Source: JAWXVD01 sp044425705
Lineage (GTDB): Bacteria; Bacillota; Clostridia; Lachnospirales; Lachnospiraceae
Direction of reading: 5' to 3'
Assembly: GCA_044425705.1 (NCBI GenBank)
Contig: JAWXVD010000137.1
Coordinates: forward strand, 1 to 9,193
DNA: 9,193 nucleotides
This document shows, piece by piece, positions 1 through 5,608 of the stretch. The translations under genes and the position numbers were made by a program. Within the stretch, counting starts at the first letter, position 1. Every line of letters begins with the position of its first letter. The notes below the pieces were generated by a model. That model saw only the letters and a program-made list of their open reading frames with translations, did no database searches and was not told where the DNA came from.

Positions 1-1
1 T

Positions 2-1312
2 AGCTTTCCTACTCAACCAAAGATTGAAAGCATTTTACAACGAATTGTACCATTCTCAACTTTTATCGGTGGCTTTCCATTTGCTTCCACAGGTTTTAAT
101 GATGGAGCAGGATATTATTTCGCACAGGACGCTGCTGGTAGCTTAGTAATCGTGGATCCTTGGAAACGTGGCAACGATAGAACCAATACCAATTTCGTTA
201 TTATGGGAAACTCCGGTACAGGTAAATCAACAGCTATTAAACATATTTTGCAATCAGAATATATGAAAGGTACTAAAATTTTTGTAATCGATCCCGAATC
301 TGAGTACAAAGATTTATGTAGAAATTTAGATGGTGACTTAATTAACGCAGTTGGTGGATCTAAGGGAATGATTAACCCATTGCAGGTTCGCCCATCACCT
401 CGTGATGATGAAGAAGAACGAGAAGAAAGACTTTATAAAGATGAGGGTTACGGTCTTAACGATTTAGCATTACACATGAAAAATCTTGAGATTTTCTTTC
501 ATCTTTATATTCCATCCATTACAGATATGCAAAGAGCAGTTTTGAAGAAGTGCCTTGTAGAATTGTATGAAAAGTTTGGTATCAATTGGCAAACAGATGT
601 TTCCATGTTTGAGCCTAGTGCATTTCCAATTTTCAAAGACTTGTACGACTTGGTGGAAGATAAAGCATCGACAGATACAAGAACACCAAATGAATTTGGT
701 GGACAGGTCTATGCTGAACTTGCCATGCTACTAACGGATATTGCAACTGGTTCAGATAGTTTTCTATGGAATGGACATAGTACCATTAACCCAAACACAA
801 ACTTTATTTGCCTTGATACCCATGAACTACAAGAAACAAGCGATCATATCAAGCGAACACAGTATTTTAATATCTTAACTTATTGTTGGGAACAAATGAG
901 TAGAAATCGTGAGGAACGAGTGCTTTTAATTTGTGATGAAGCCTATTTAATGATTGACCAGAAAGTGCCACAATCTCTTGTCTATTTAAGAAATGTTATG
1001 AAACGAGCTAGAAAATACGAGGGCGCATTGGCGATTATTTCTCACAGCGTTATTGATTTTTTAAGTGAAAGCATTAAACAATATGGGCAGGCACTTCTTG
1101 ATGTGCCTTGCTATAAAATTCTACTTGGTACTGATGGTCCCAATCTGAAAGAAACAGCGAAGCTATATGATTTAACGGAAGCAGAGCAGGAACTCTTACT
1201 CGCAAGAAAACGAGGTCATGCACTCTTTATGGTTGGAGCAAAACGACTTCATATCACCTTTGAAATTCCAGAGTACAAGATGAAGTATATGGGTAGTGCA
1301 GGTGGTAGATAA
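2..1312 (+). CDS. VirB4/TraE-type conjugation ATPase, 5' end missing
   Basis: This is the cytoplasmic ATPase that powers the mating-pair secretion channel of a Gram-positive type IV secretion system. The frame is open from base 2, so only the C-terminal 436 residues are present. The Walker A motif GNSGTGKST is encoded at 206-232. A Walker B strand VLLICDEAY lies near 920-946, with the Asp-Glu pair at about 935-940. The motif order, the central Asp-Pro-Glu-Ser-Glu-Tyr segment after Walker A and the downstream KRARKYEGALAIISHS segment fit the VirB4 family. The gene ends in Gly-Gly-Arg-TAA, encoded by GGTGGTAGATAA, which recurs at the end of the recombinase gene 4.3 kb away. This junction looks like an insertion point that leaves the protein intact. 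In the uninterrupted operon the stop codon would overlap the start of the peptidase gene now at 5603. The call is secure at family level; the exact ICE family is not determined. Confidence 0.93.
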   Translation, partial: SFPTQPKIESILQRIVPFSTFIGGFPFASTGFNDGAGYYFAQDAAGSLVIVDPWKRGNDRTNTNFVIMGNSGTGKSTAIKHILQSEYMKGTKIFVIDPESEYKDLCRNLDGDLINAVGGSKGMINPLQVRPSPRDDEEEREERLYKDEGYGLNDLALHMKNLEIFFHLYIPSITDMQRAVLKKCLVELYEKFGINWQTDVSMFEPSAFPIFKDLYDLVEDKASTDTRTPNEFGGQVYAELAMLLTDIATGSDSFLWNGHSTINPNTNFICLDTHELQETSDHIKRTQYFNILTYCWEQMSRNREERVLLICDEAYLMIDQKVPQSLVYLRNVMKRARKYEGALAIISHSVIDFLSESIKQYGQALLDVPCYKILLGTDGPNLKETAKLYDLTEAEQELLLARKRGHALFMVGAKRLHITFEIPEYKMKYMGSAGGR

Positions 1313-1317
1313 CGGCA
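1301..1317 (+). repeat. Left attachment site core (attL)
   Basis: GGTGGTAGATAA at 1301-1312 is identical to 5592-5603. After one mismatch (C here, T in the other copy) the match continues for GGCA, so 16 of 17 bases agree. It encodes the last two Gly, Arg and the stop of virB4. It is flanked by a short inverted repeat, AGTGC (1295-1299) and GCACT (1315-1319), a possible but weak recombinase arm pair. Confidence 0.72.
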
Positions 1318-1357
1318 CTGCTTGATATTTGAATATCTATCAAAAAATGTGCAAGAA

Positions 1358-1391
1358 AAAAGTAGCGATGTAGATTTTTATCGCTACTTTT
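1358..1391. terminator. Bidirectional rho-independent terminator at the left end of the insert
   Basis: A perfect 12-bp stem (AAAAGTAGCGAT at 1358-1369 and ATCGCTACTTTT at 1380-1391) encloses a 10-nt loop. Read on the minus strand it runs into TTTTTTC, so it should end transcripts of the minus-strand cargo. Read on the + strand it ends in TTTTGTT and should also stop read-through from virB4. It lies 45 bp past the virB4 stop and so would separate virB4 from the downstream transfer genes. Confidence 0.8.
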
Positions 1392-1450
1392 GTTGCATAA
1401 AATAATTTTTTGTTTACAGCACGTATTGTTTTTTGAATTGCTAAAGGGTG

Positions 1451-1460
1451 TGCTCATAAT
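1451..1460. repeat. TGCTCATAAT repeat, copy 1
   Basis: An exact 10-mer also found at 2184-2193 and 2853-2862, with an 8-base core at 2511-2518. Here the TGA stop of the Cys-rich gene (minus strand) is formed by TCA within the repeat. Confidence 0.55.
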
Positions 1461-2074
1461 ATACAATCAAGCGAAATCTTTTCCCATAAGTTGTTGATAT
1501 TACACCCTTGCAAGATAGTATTGTCTATTAGCTCCTGTGCTGATGAAAACTTTTGGGTTTCCTTTGTTTCTTCGCAGTAGATATACCACTCGGTACTACT
1601 TTTTCGACTTTCAAAAAAATGTTGTCCATTATAGCCGAATTCTATTTCTCTGCCTATATTAACGGCTTCCTTAAAAGCATTTTCATTGTCTGGCAATAAG
1701 ATATTACTTAACTCAATCACAAAATATGGTGTTTTCATGCCAGTATTTGAGTATGATTCTTTCGCTACAGCAGCATTTCGCATTGTTATATCCACATCAC
1801 TAATAATCATATTCATTTTGTCTTTTGGGAGTTGACCTTTAACTGCATAATAAGCGATATAATTTCGCTTTAGCGTTTTATCATCTATTCCATTATCCAA
1901 TATTTCAAGTGGGAAATCTATGTTCACACCATATTGAGATAAGAAAGTTGCAACTTCCTTGTATTCGTTTGGAAAAAGACTTCTGTAAAGTATACATTGC
2001 TCACAATCACATTGTTCGTTATATTTGTCCCTGTATGAGTAAGTGTATTCTTTATCAAAAACAATATCGTTCAC
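1454..2074 (-). CDS. Hypothetical protein with CxCxxC motif and Trp/Tyr-rich C-terminal module
   Basis: I do not recognise this protein with certainty. It is 206 aa if started at GTG 2074, which has a GAGGTGATT Shine-Dalgarno sequence about 6 nt upstream. An in-frame GTG at 2083 would add three residues but overlaps that site. The N-terminal part has a CDCEQC cluster (Cys22, 24, 27) followed by a Tyr and a stretch ending GVNIDFPLEI, suggestive of a small metal-binding or structural knuckle. The last 70 or so residues (EIEFGYNGQHFFES, WYIYC, the sequence following EETKETQKF) form a compact beta-rich, aromatic module. This resembles small accessory or immunity-type modules, but that is only an impression. 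No signal peptide or membrane segment is visible. It is the last gene of the minus-strand cargo and its TGA lies within a repeated 10-mer. Confidence 0.75.
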   Translation of the reverse strand: MNDIVFDKEYTYSYRDKYNEQCDCEQCILYRSLFPNEYKEVATFLSQYGVNIDFPLEILDNGIDDKTLKRNYIAYYAVKGQLPKDKMNMIISDVDITMRNAAVAKESYSNTGMKTPYFVIELSNILLPDNENAFKEAVNIGREIEFGYNGQHFFESRKSSTEWYIYCEETKETQKFSSAQELIDNTILQGCNINNLWEKISLDCIL

Positions 2075-2183
2075 TATAATCACCTCGTAAACTATAAAAT
2101 ATGTTCAACCACTCAAAAATTACAACTTCTTGAATGGTTTTATTTTGCGTATAGCAATGGATAAAGCAGTGCCATACAATGTT

Positions 2184-2193
2184 TGCTCATAAT
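2184..2193. repeat. TGCTCATAAT repeat, copy 2
   Basis: Exact second copy. As in copy 1, the TCA inside it is the stop codon (TGA) of a minus-strand gene, here the small membrane protein. Confidence 0.55.
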
Positions 2194-2465
2194 GTTGGTA
2201 AAGACATTCTCAAGTAGTCAAAATAAAACACGAATACTGTTAGCACAACAAAGCAACTGCCAATTATTAACAGAACCCTTAATTTTTTGTCCCACCTTTT
2301 TTTAATGCGAGAATAAAATATTGATATTAAATATATATTTGATGCAAAAAACACTACGTAAATAGGATTATTTCTAAATGATAACATTGCACTAATAAGC
2401 AAATATCCTATCACAATAAAGTTAAAACAATCAACAAAAGTATCAAAAATTTTATTTGTTTTCAA
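2187..2465 (-). CDS. Small three-helix membrane protein, unknown function
   Basis: This is a 92-residue protein starting at TTG 2465, preceded by AAGGAG with 8 nt spacing; no better ATG is available nearby. Three hydrophobic stretches are visible, at about residues 13-30, 34-52 and 63-84. They are separated by a short polar turn and by a strongly basic loop (RIKKRWDKKLR, about 53-63), which would place that loop in the cytoplasm. There are no catalytic motifs and no family was recognised. It is a member of the minus-strand cargo and may share a transcript with the zinc-ribbon gene 61 bp upstream. Its TGA stop is formed inside a TGCTCATAAT repeat. Confidence 0.72.
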   Translation of the reverse strand: MKTNKIFDTFVDCFNFIVIGYLLISAMLSFRNNPIYVVFFASNIYLISIFYSRIKKRWDKKLRVLLIIGSCFVVLTVFVFYFDYLRMSLPTL

Positions 2466-2526
2466 ATGCTTTCTCTCCTTAATCTAATATAAATTTTTTT
2501 ATCGTTTTTACTCATAATGAGAATAG

Positions 2527-2742
2527 TTAAAGAGAATTCTTGTAATCAAAAACTATAAGTCCACATTCTTTACAAATGAAACCATTAAAATCATTTCCTC
2601 TTGTAATATTTTTGGCAATCAACACGTCATCTTCATCTTTTGGATTTAAAGAAAATTTATGTCTTTGTTTATTAAATGCTATAATTTTATCTGTTTGTAA
2701 ATATCCTGTTGACATCTTATTATTACACTTTGGGCAATTCAT
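2527..2742 (-). CDS. Zinc-ribbon protein resembling the DUF6487 family
   Basis: This protein of 71 aa starts at ATG 2742 with a clear GGAGG 6 nt upstream. Two Cys pairs, CPKC (residues 3 and 6) and CKEC (57 and 60), frame a middle segment with GYLQTDKIIAF and a later region leading to IVFDY. From memory of the family this layout matches the small DUF6487 (PF20097) zinc-ribbon proteins common in Bacillota, whose role is unknown. It probably binds one zinc ion through the four Cys. It is soluble, with no signal peptide. A promoter-like TATAAT overlaps the 5' end of its Shine-Dalgarno region. Confidence 0.82.
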   Translation of the reverse strand: MNCPKCNNKMSTGYLQTDKIIAFNKQRHKFSLNPKDEDDVLIAKNITRGNDFNGFICKECGLIVFDYKNSL

Positions 2743-2754
2743 AGCTATCCTCCA

Positions 2755-2768
2755 TTATATAAATTTCT
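2755..2768 (-). repeat. GAAATTTATATAA repeat, copy 1, promoter-like
   Basis: On the minus strand AGAAATTTATATAA runs into TATAAT and the Shine-Dalgarno sequence of the zinc-ribbon gene. A possible TTGTGC -35 lies 16 bp upstream. The other copies are at 3091-3104 and 4464-4476. A start this close to the ribosome site would leave a very short leader, so the promoter call is weak. Confidence 0.4.
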
Positions 2769-2852
2769 CGGATTAGCACAAAACTCATCTGCACTTCGAG
2801 ATAAGCTTTGTTAGCCTACTTAATCGAGCAGCCTTTCCTTTATACCGTCAAC

Positions 2853-2862
2853 TGCTCATAAT
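2853..2862. repeat. TGCTCATAAT repeat, copy 3
   Basis: Exact third copy, 12 bp past the stop of the small acidic gene. It overlaps one arm of a 6-bp inverted repeat (GAGCAG 2826-2831, CTGCTC 2852-2857). Confidence 0.5.
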
Positions 2863-2874
2863 AAGTATTTATAA

Positions 2875-3072
2875 CTAAATAAGTTGTTTTCCCAATTTTT
2901 TTGCATTCTCAAAGGAGTCTATTAAATGTCGACCATCACATCTATCATAATAATCTTGCCAGTCCTCATCAAAATCTTGAATCCATAAATCAAAAGCATT
3001 ATCATGCTGAAAAATCATAAACTTATGTTTTTTATCTTCTGTGTATTCTTCATACAAAAGTTCTTCACGCAT
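2875..3072 (-). CDS. Small acidic, aromatic-rich hypothetical protein
   Basis: This 65-aa protein starts at ATG 3072, preceded by GAGGAAA. An in-frame GTG at 3084 would give 69 aa but has no Shine-Dalgarno sequence and would itself overlap the one used here. It is rich in Asp/Glu, Trp and Tyr (FDLWIQDFDEDWQDYYDR), with a short basic C-terminal end (AKKLGKQLI). There is no membrane segment, Cys cluster or recognised family. It lies between the anti-sigma factor gene and the zinc-ribbon gene on the same strand. It may be a small regulatory or binding protein, but no function can be assigned. Confidence 0.65.
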   Translation of the reverse strand: MREELLYEEYTEDKKHKFMIFQHDNAFDLWIQDFDEDWQDYYDRCDGRHLIDSFENAKKLGKQLI

Positions 3073-3090
3073 AACTTTCCTCACTAATTC

Positions 3091-3104
3091 TTATATAAAT
3101 TTCT
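3091..3104 (-). repeat. GAAATTTATATAA repeat, copy 2
   Basis: This is a 14-base match to copy 1, placed about 20 bp upstream of the ATG of the small acidic gene. It could be the -10 region of that gene, but no good -35 was seen. Confidence 0.4.
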
Positions 3105-3175
3105 TGTATCTGTTTTGTTCACAATAGGTTCTTTACCTTTTTGAAACTACCAACAGTTAATAGTTTTTATTAAAT

Positions 3176-3871
3176 CTATTCTGGCATATATTTAAGGTCT
3201 TCTTGTGGTTCTAAAATACCAAGCTCCAACCCGGAATAAGTAATTTCTTTATCTGCAAAAACAAATGTCACTGTGAAATCTTTATCTTTAATAACATCGA
3301 TATGATTTTCATCAATCGTGCATCCAAACATATGACCAGTGGATTGATATTGACGGCTAATTGGAGATTTTCTCACATCAATAACTGTTCCAATCCAAAC
3401 TTCTTCTCCATTTGAACTTGTTTCGTAAATATCTTCCACACTGGTAAACATTGCTCTTTCATCTTTTAGCTCGATAGTAAACACAAGGTCTTGGTTTAAA
3501 TACCAAAGATCAGAGTATTGATATTCCGTTTCAATGCTAACATCATCAGAAGAAGCTGGAATACCATAGAAAAATACAATGAATACACTCATTAAAGTTA
3601 ATACTAAAACCGAAATAGCTGTAGTGATTCCCACAACCAAATTTTTACGAGTTAATTTCTTTTTCATTTTTTTTATAACCTCCATATCTGTGTTTCTTGT
3701 TTGTGAAGTATCTTTAGTAGTAATCTCTTTTTGAGATAGCTCAAATTCTTTTTTACAACTAATACAATCACTTATGTGTTCATCTACAAATTGTTTTGTA
3801 TCATTACTGATAACATCATCGACATATAGTGGCAGTAGATCTCGGACAATACTACAATCACGATTTTTCAT
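3176..3871 (-). CDS. Membrane anti-sigma factor with N-terminal zinc-binding (ZAS/zf-HC2) domain
   Basis: This 231-residue protein should hold the neighbouring ECF sigma factor inactive at the membrane. The N-terminus has Cys6 and a His32-x3-Cys36-x2-Cys39 signature within CSIVRDLLPLYVDDV...EHISDCISC, the classic zinc-containing anti-sigma layout. A basic linker (KKMKKKLTRK) precedes one transmembrane helix at about residues 78-104. The remaining 125 or so residues would lie outside the cell and form a sensor domain without a motif I know. The gene starts inside the sigma gene with a 14-nt overlap, so the two are almost certainly translationally coupled. The inducing signal cannot be read from sequence; related pairs respond to envelope stress or to peptides. 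Confidence 0.9.
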   Translation of the reverse strand: MKNRDCSIVRDLLPLYVDDVISNDTKQFVDEHISDCISCKKEFELSQKEITTKDTSQTRNTDMEVIKKMKKKLTRKNLVVGITTAISVLVLTLMSVFIVFFYGIPASSDDVSIETEYQYSDLWYLNQDLVFTIELKDERAMFTSVEDIYETSSNGEEVWIGTVIDVRKSPISRQYQSTGHMFGCTIDENHIDVIKDKDFTVTFVFADKEITYSGLELGILEPQEDLKYMPE

Positions 3872-4355
3872 TTTCTTGTTCCTCCATTCGCTTTAATATT
3901 TGATTTTTAGCTCGATGATAAATAACTCTTGCCCAACCTGTGCTTTTTTCAAAAATAATACCTATTTTCTCAAATGACAAATCTCCGAAAAAACGAAGCA
4001 TGAATACTTCTTTGTATGGGTCATCCATCGAATGAAGATATTTGTGAATCAGCATAGATTGTTCATTGTCAATTAAACCATCTAAAATAGAATGATGATT
4101 ATCAACCATATTTTCTAACCCATCCGTATTGGTATATATTTTTTCACGTTTAATAGCAGTGTAATATGTATTTTTTGCTATTGTGAAAAGCCAAGCACGA
4201 ATATCTGTTGAACCATCAAAGCTATTTATTTTTTTCAGAGCTTTTAAAAATGTCTCTTGAGTAATATCTTCTGCCATTGCTTTGTTTTTAGAAATGCCAT
4301 ATATGTAGTTATAAACATCTCTAAAATATAGTTCATATATTTGTTCCAACTCCAC
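3858..4355 (-). CDS. ECF-type sigma-70 family RNA polymerase sigma factor
   Basis: This 165-residue alternative sigma factor starts at GTG 4355, with AGGAGG 8 nt upstream. Region 2 covers about residues 8-72. It includes the core-binding AEDITQETFLKAL and the -10-recognition stretch RAWLFTIAKNTYYTAIKRE. Region 4 (about 105-156) contains the -35-recognition helix-turn-helix LSFEKIGIIFEKSTGWARV. Length and domain order are those of a standard ECF factor, with no extra C-terminal domain. It is co-transcribed with the anti-sigma factor gene, which overlaps its 3' end. It probably controls its own operon and possibly other cargo or host envelope genes. Which targets it has cannot be told from this window. 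Confidence 0.93.
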   Translation of the reverse strand: MELEQIYELYFRDVYNYIYGISKNKAMAEDITQETFLKALKKINSFDGSTDIRAWLFTIAKNTYYTAIKREKIYTNTDGLENMVDNHHSILDGLIDNEQSMLIHKYLHSMDDPYKEVFMLRFFGDLSFEKIGIIFEKSTGWARVIYHRAKNQILKRMEEQENEKS

Positions 4356-4396
4356 ACCTTTTCACCTCCTATACTTAAATAACTATTGAAAGTTCG

Positions 4397-4406
4397 AAAC
4401 GTTACA
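4397..4406 (-). promoter_or_regulatory. Possible ECF-type -35 element of the sigma operon
   Basis: TGTAACGTTT on the minus strand, 42-51 bases upstream of the GTG start, resembles the AAC-containing -35 element used by many Bacillota ECF sigma factors. The expected CGTC-type -10 element is not seen 16-17 bases downstream. An autoregulated promoter here is therefore only a suggestion. Confidence 0.3.
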
Positions 4407-4423
4407 AAAAATTAAAAATATTT

Positions 4424-4453
4424 TAAAAAGCTGCCTACTAAATGCAGACAGCT
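4424..4453 (-). terminator. Minus-strand terminator hairpin upstream of the sigma operon
   Basis: A 10-bp stem with two G-T wobbles (4444-4453 pairs with 4429-4438) has a 5-nt loop and is followed on the minus strand by TTTTT (4428-4424). It would end any minus-strand transcript arriving from the recombinase side, before the sigma gene promoter. On the + strand no T run follows. Confidence 0.65.
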
Positions 4454-4463
4454 ACAATCATTA

Positions 4464-4476
4464 TTATATAAATTTC
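4464..4476 (-). repeat. GAAATTTATATAA repeat, copy 3
   Basis: A 13-base match, reading into TATAATAATG on the minus strand about 10 bp before the minus-strand terminator hairpin at 4453. If it is a promoter, the product would be a very short RNA or an attenuated leader of the sigma operon. Confidence 0.35.
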
Positions 4477-4535
4477 CTACGACCACCAACGCAACTTAAT
4501 ATTTACGAGGTAATCAAAATTATCTTCATACACCA

Positions 4536-4565
4536 ATGCTCTCTAAATTCTAGGGAGCATTTTTA
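4536..4565 (+). terminator. Plus-strand terminator upstream of the recombinase gene
   Basis: The sequences ATGCTCTCTA (4536-4545) and TAGGGAGCAT (4551-4560) form a 10-bp stem with one wobble and a 5-nt loop, followed by TTTTTATAT. No + strand gene lies directly upstream inside the element. It may block read-through into the recombinase gene, end a short RNA, or be left over from a lost gene. Confidence 0.7.
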
Positions 4566-4580
4566 TATATAAATATATTT

Positions 4581-4598
4581 TACCACAATGAAGTGGTA
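4581..4598. promoter_or_regulatory. Inverted repeat upstream of the recombinase gene
   Basis: TACCAC (4581-4586) and GTGGTA (4593-4598) form a perfect 6-bp dyad with a 6-nt spacer, 46 bp before the ATG. It could be an operator or recombinase-binding site, but no matching second site was seen. Confidence 0.35.
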
Positions 4599-4643
4599 CG
4601 AATCAAGTCATCAATTATGAACAAATCGAAAGGAGTTCCCCTT

Positions 4644-5603
4644 ATGGCTTTGAAAAATTATAAAAGTTTTCCTTTGCTCGAAGAATACTTAAACTATCTA
4701 ACTGTAATCAAAGGCAGGTCACTTAATACTGTGATTGAATACAGGACTGATATTTTGATGTTTCTTCAATTTATGAATGAAAAAAGAGAAGTAGATATTG
4801 CTAAATATGATTTATCTAATATAGATGCTGATTATTTAAGAAGCATTGAACTCAATGATATGTATTCTTTTATTTCACATTGTCAAAATGATAAAAATTC
4901 CTCAGCAGGTACACGTTCAAGAAAAATAGTGTCTATTAGGCAATTCTGGAAGTATTTAAGAACGAAAGCTCATGTATTAGAACAAAATATTGCTGAAGAA
5001 CTTGAAACACCTAAAATTCCCAAGAGGATACCGAAATATCTTACATTAGAAGAATCTATTAGACTTTTAATTGAATGCGAGAAATCGCCAAGGGATCACC
5101 TAATTATTACAATGTTTTTGAATTGTGCGCTTCGTTTATCAGAATTAACGAGTATAGATGTATACCAAGTAACAGGGGATACGTTGAATATCATTGGTAA
5201 AGGCAATAAAGAAAGAAGAATTTTTTTAACACCTGCTACTAAAAAAGCTATCAATGAATGGCTAGAAGAAAGAAAAAAACTTAATCCCTCAACAAATGCA
5301 CTATTTGTTACCAAAAACTTAACTCGTATAACCAATAGATCAGTACAAGATATTGTGAAAAAATACATTAAAAAAGCTGGATTAGAACATAGAAATATAT
5401 CTACCCATAAATTGCGACATACTGCAGCAACATTGATGTATCAGTATGGAAATGCTGATTTAAGAAGTTTACAAGAAATCCTCGGTCATACCTCGGTGGC
5501 CACAACTGAGATCTATACCCATTGTAGCAGTAATCAATTAGAACGAACAATCAATGCCAATCCTTTGTCTAATATGTTTGGTGTGAATGGGGGTGGTAGA
5601 TAA
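4644..5603 (+). CDS. XerC/XerD-like tyrosine recombinase (integrase)
   Basis: This 319-residue site-specific recombinase probably integrates and excises the nested element. I chose ATG 4644 because AAGGAG lies 8 nt upstream; a longer frame from GTG 4593 has no such site. Residues about 8-115 form the SAM-like N-terminal DNA-binding domain. The catalytic set is complete: Arg164 (in CALRLSEL), Lys186 (GKGNKERR), His255 and Arg258 (HKLRH), His282 (LGHTS) and the nucleophile Tyr291 (EIYTH). The size fits simple XerC/D-type integrases without an extra arm-binding domain. Its last codons, Gly-Gly-Arg-stop, lie in the attR core. In an excised circle the left core would supply the same residues, so the protein is unchanged in either state. 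The stop overlaps the downstream peptidase start as TAATG, coupling recombinase translation to an ICE transfer gene. Confidence 0.95.
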   Translation: MALKNYKSFPLLEEYLNYLTVIKGRSLNTVIEYRTDILMFLQFMNEKREVDIAKYDLSNIDADYLRSIELNDMYSFISHCQNDKNSSAGTRSRKIVSIRQFWKYLRTKAHVLEQNIAEELETPKIPKRIPKYLTLEESIRLLIECEKSPRDHLIITMFLNCALRLSELTSIDVYQVTGDTLNIIGKGNKERRIFLTPATKKAINEWLEERKKLNPSTNALFVTKNLTRITNRSVQDIVKKYIKKAGLEHRNISTHKLRHTAATLMYQYGNADLRSLQEILGHTSVATTEIYTHCSSNQLERTINANPLSNMFGVNGGGR

Positions 5604-5608
5604 TGGCA
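5592..5608 (+). repeat. Right attachment site core (attR)
   Basis: This is the second copy of GGTGGTAGATAA followed by TGGCA. It encodes the final Gly-Gly-Arg-stop of the recombinase, and its last A is the first base of the ATG of the peptidase gene. The T after the core, absent from the left copy, is what forms that ATG. It therefore belongs to the host ICE side, as expected for attR. Confidence 0.72.

Larger units (their letters stand above)
4356..4643. other. Divergent intergenic region between sigma operon and recombinase gene
   Basis: This 288-bp region has no credible gene. From left to right it holds the Shine-Dalgarno sequence and putative promoter of the sigma gene and a minus-strand terminator (4424-4453). 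Next come a copy of the TTATATAAATTTC repeat (4464-4476) and a + strand terminator (4536-4565). Last are a very A+T-rich stretch that could hold the recombinase promoter (4561-4580) and a 6-bp inverted repeat (4581-4598). Confidence 0.6.
1301..5603. mobile_element. Putative nested integrative element inserted at the virB4 stop codon
   Basis: The block is bounded by identical 12-bp direct repeats (1301-1312 and 5592-5603), giving a 4,291-bp unit with one repeat copy. A tyrosine recombinase gene sits at its right edge and minus-strand cargo unrelated to conjugation fills the rest. The flanks are a virB4 3' end and a conjugation peptidase gene, which would join cleanly with a TAATG overlap if the block were removed. 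The cargo looks more A+T-rich than virB4 by eye. The inference is site-specific integration by the element's own recombinase. The excised circle and the empty site are not visible here. An alternative is that the recombinase belongs to the ICE itself and the repeat is a coincidental remnant. I consider this less likely because the repeat is in frame at the ends of both genes. Confidence 0.75.

Noticed and set aside
1254..1466. Minus-strand reading frame across the virB4 3' end and left boundary
   Set aside because: It runs through the terminator hairpin, overlaps virB4 and the Cys-rich gene, and has low-complexity sequence; a chance frame.
2576..2776. Plus-strand frame opposite the zinc-ribbon gene
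   Set aside because: The minus strand has a good ribosome site and two Cys pairs; this frame has neither.
2743..2874. Integron-like attC site between the small cargo genes
   Set aside because: The inverted repeats are short and the GTTRRRY/RYYYAAC core pair is not present in the right arrangement; no integron integrase is seen.
4476..4487. GGTGGTCGTAGG on the minus strand as a third attachment-like core
   Set aside because: Only GGTGGT and a few scattered bases match the 12-bp core; this is not enough to call a site.
5096..5368. Minus-strand frame inside the recombinase gene
   Set aside because: Lies fully antisense to the catalytic domain with no ribosome site or recognisable domain.
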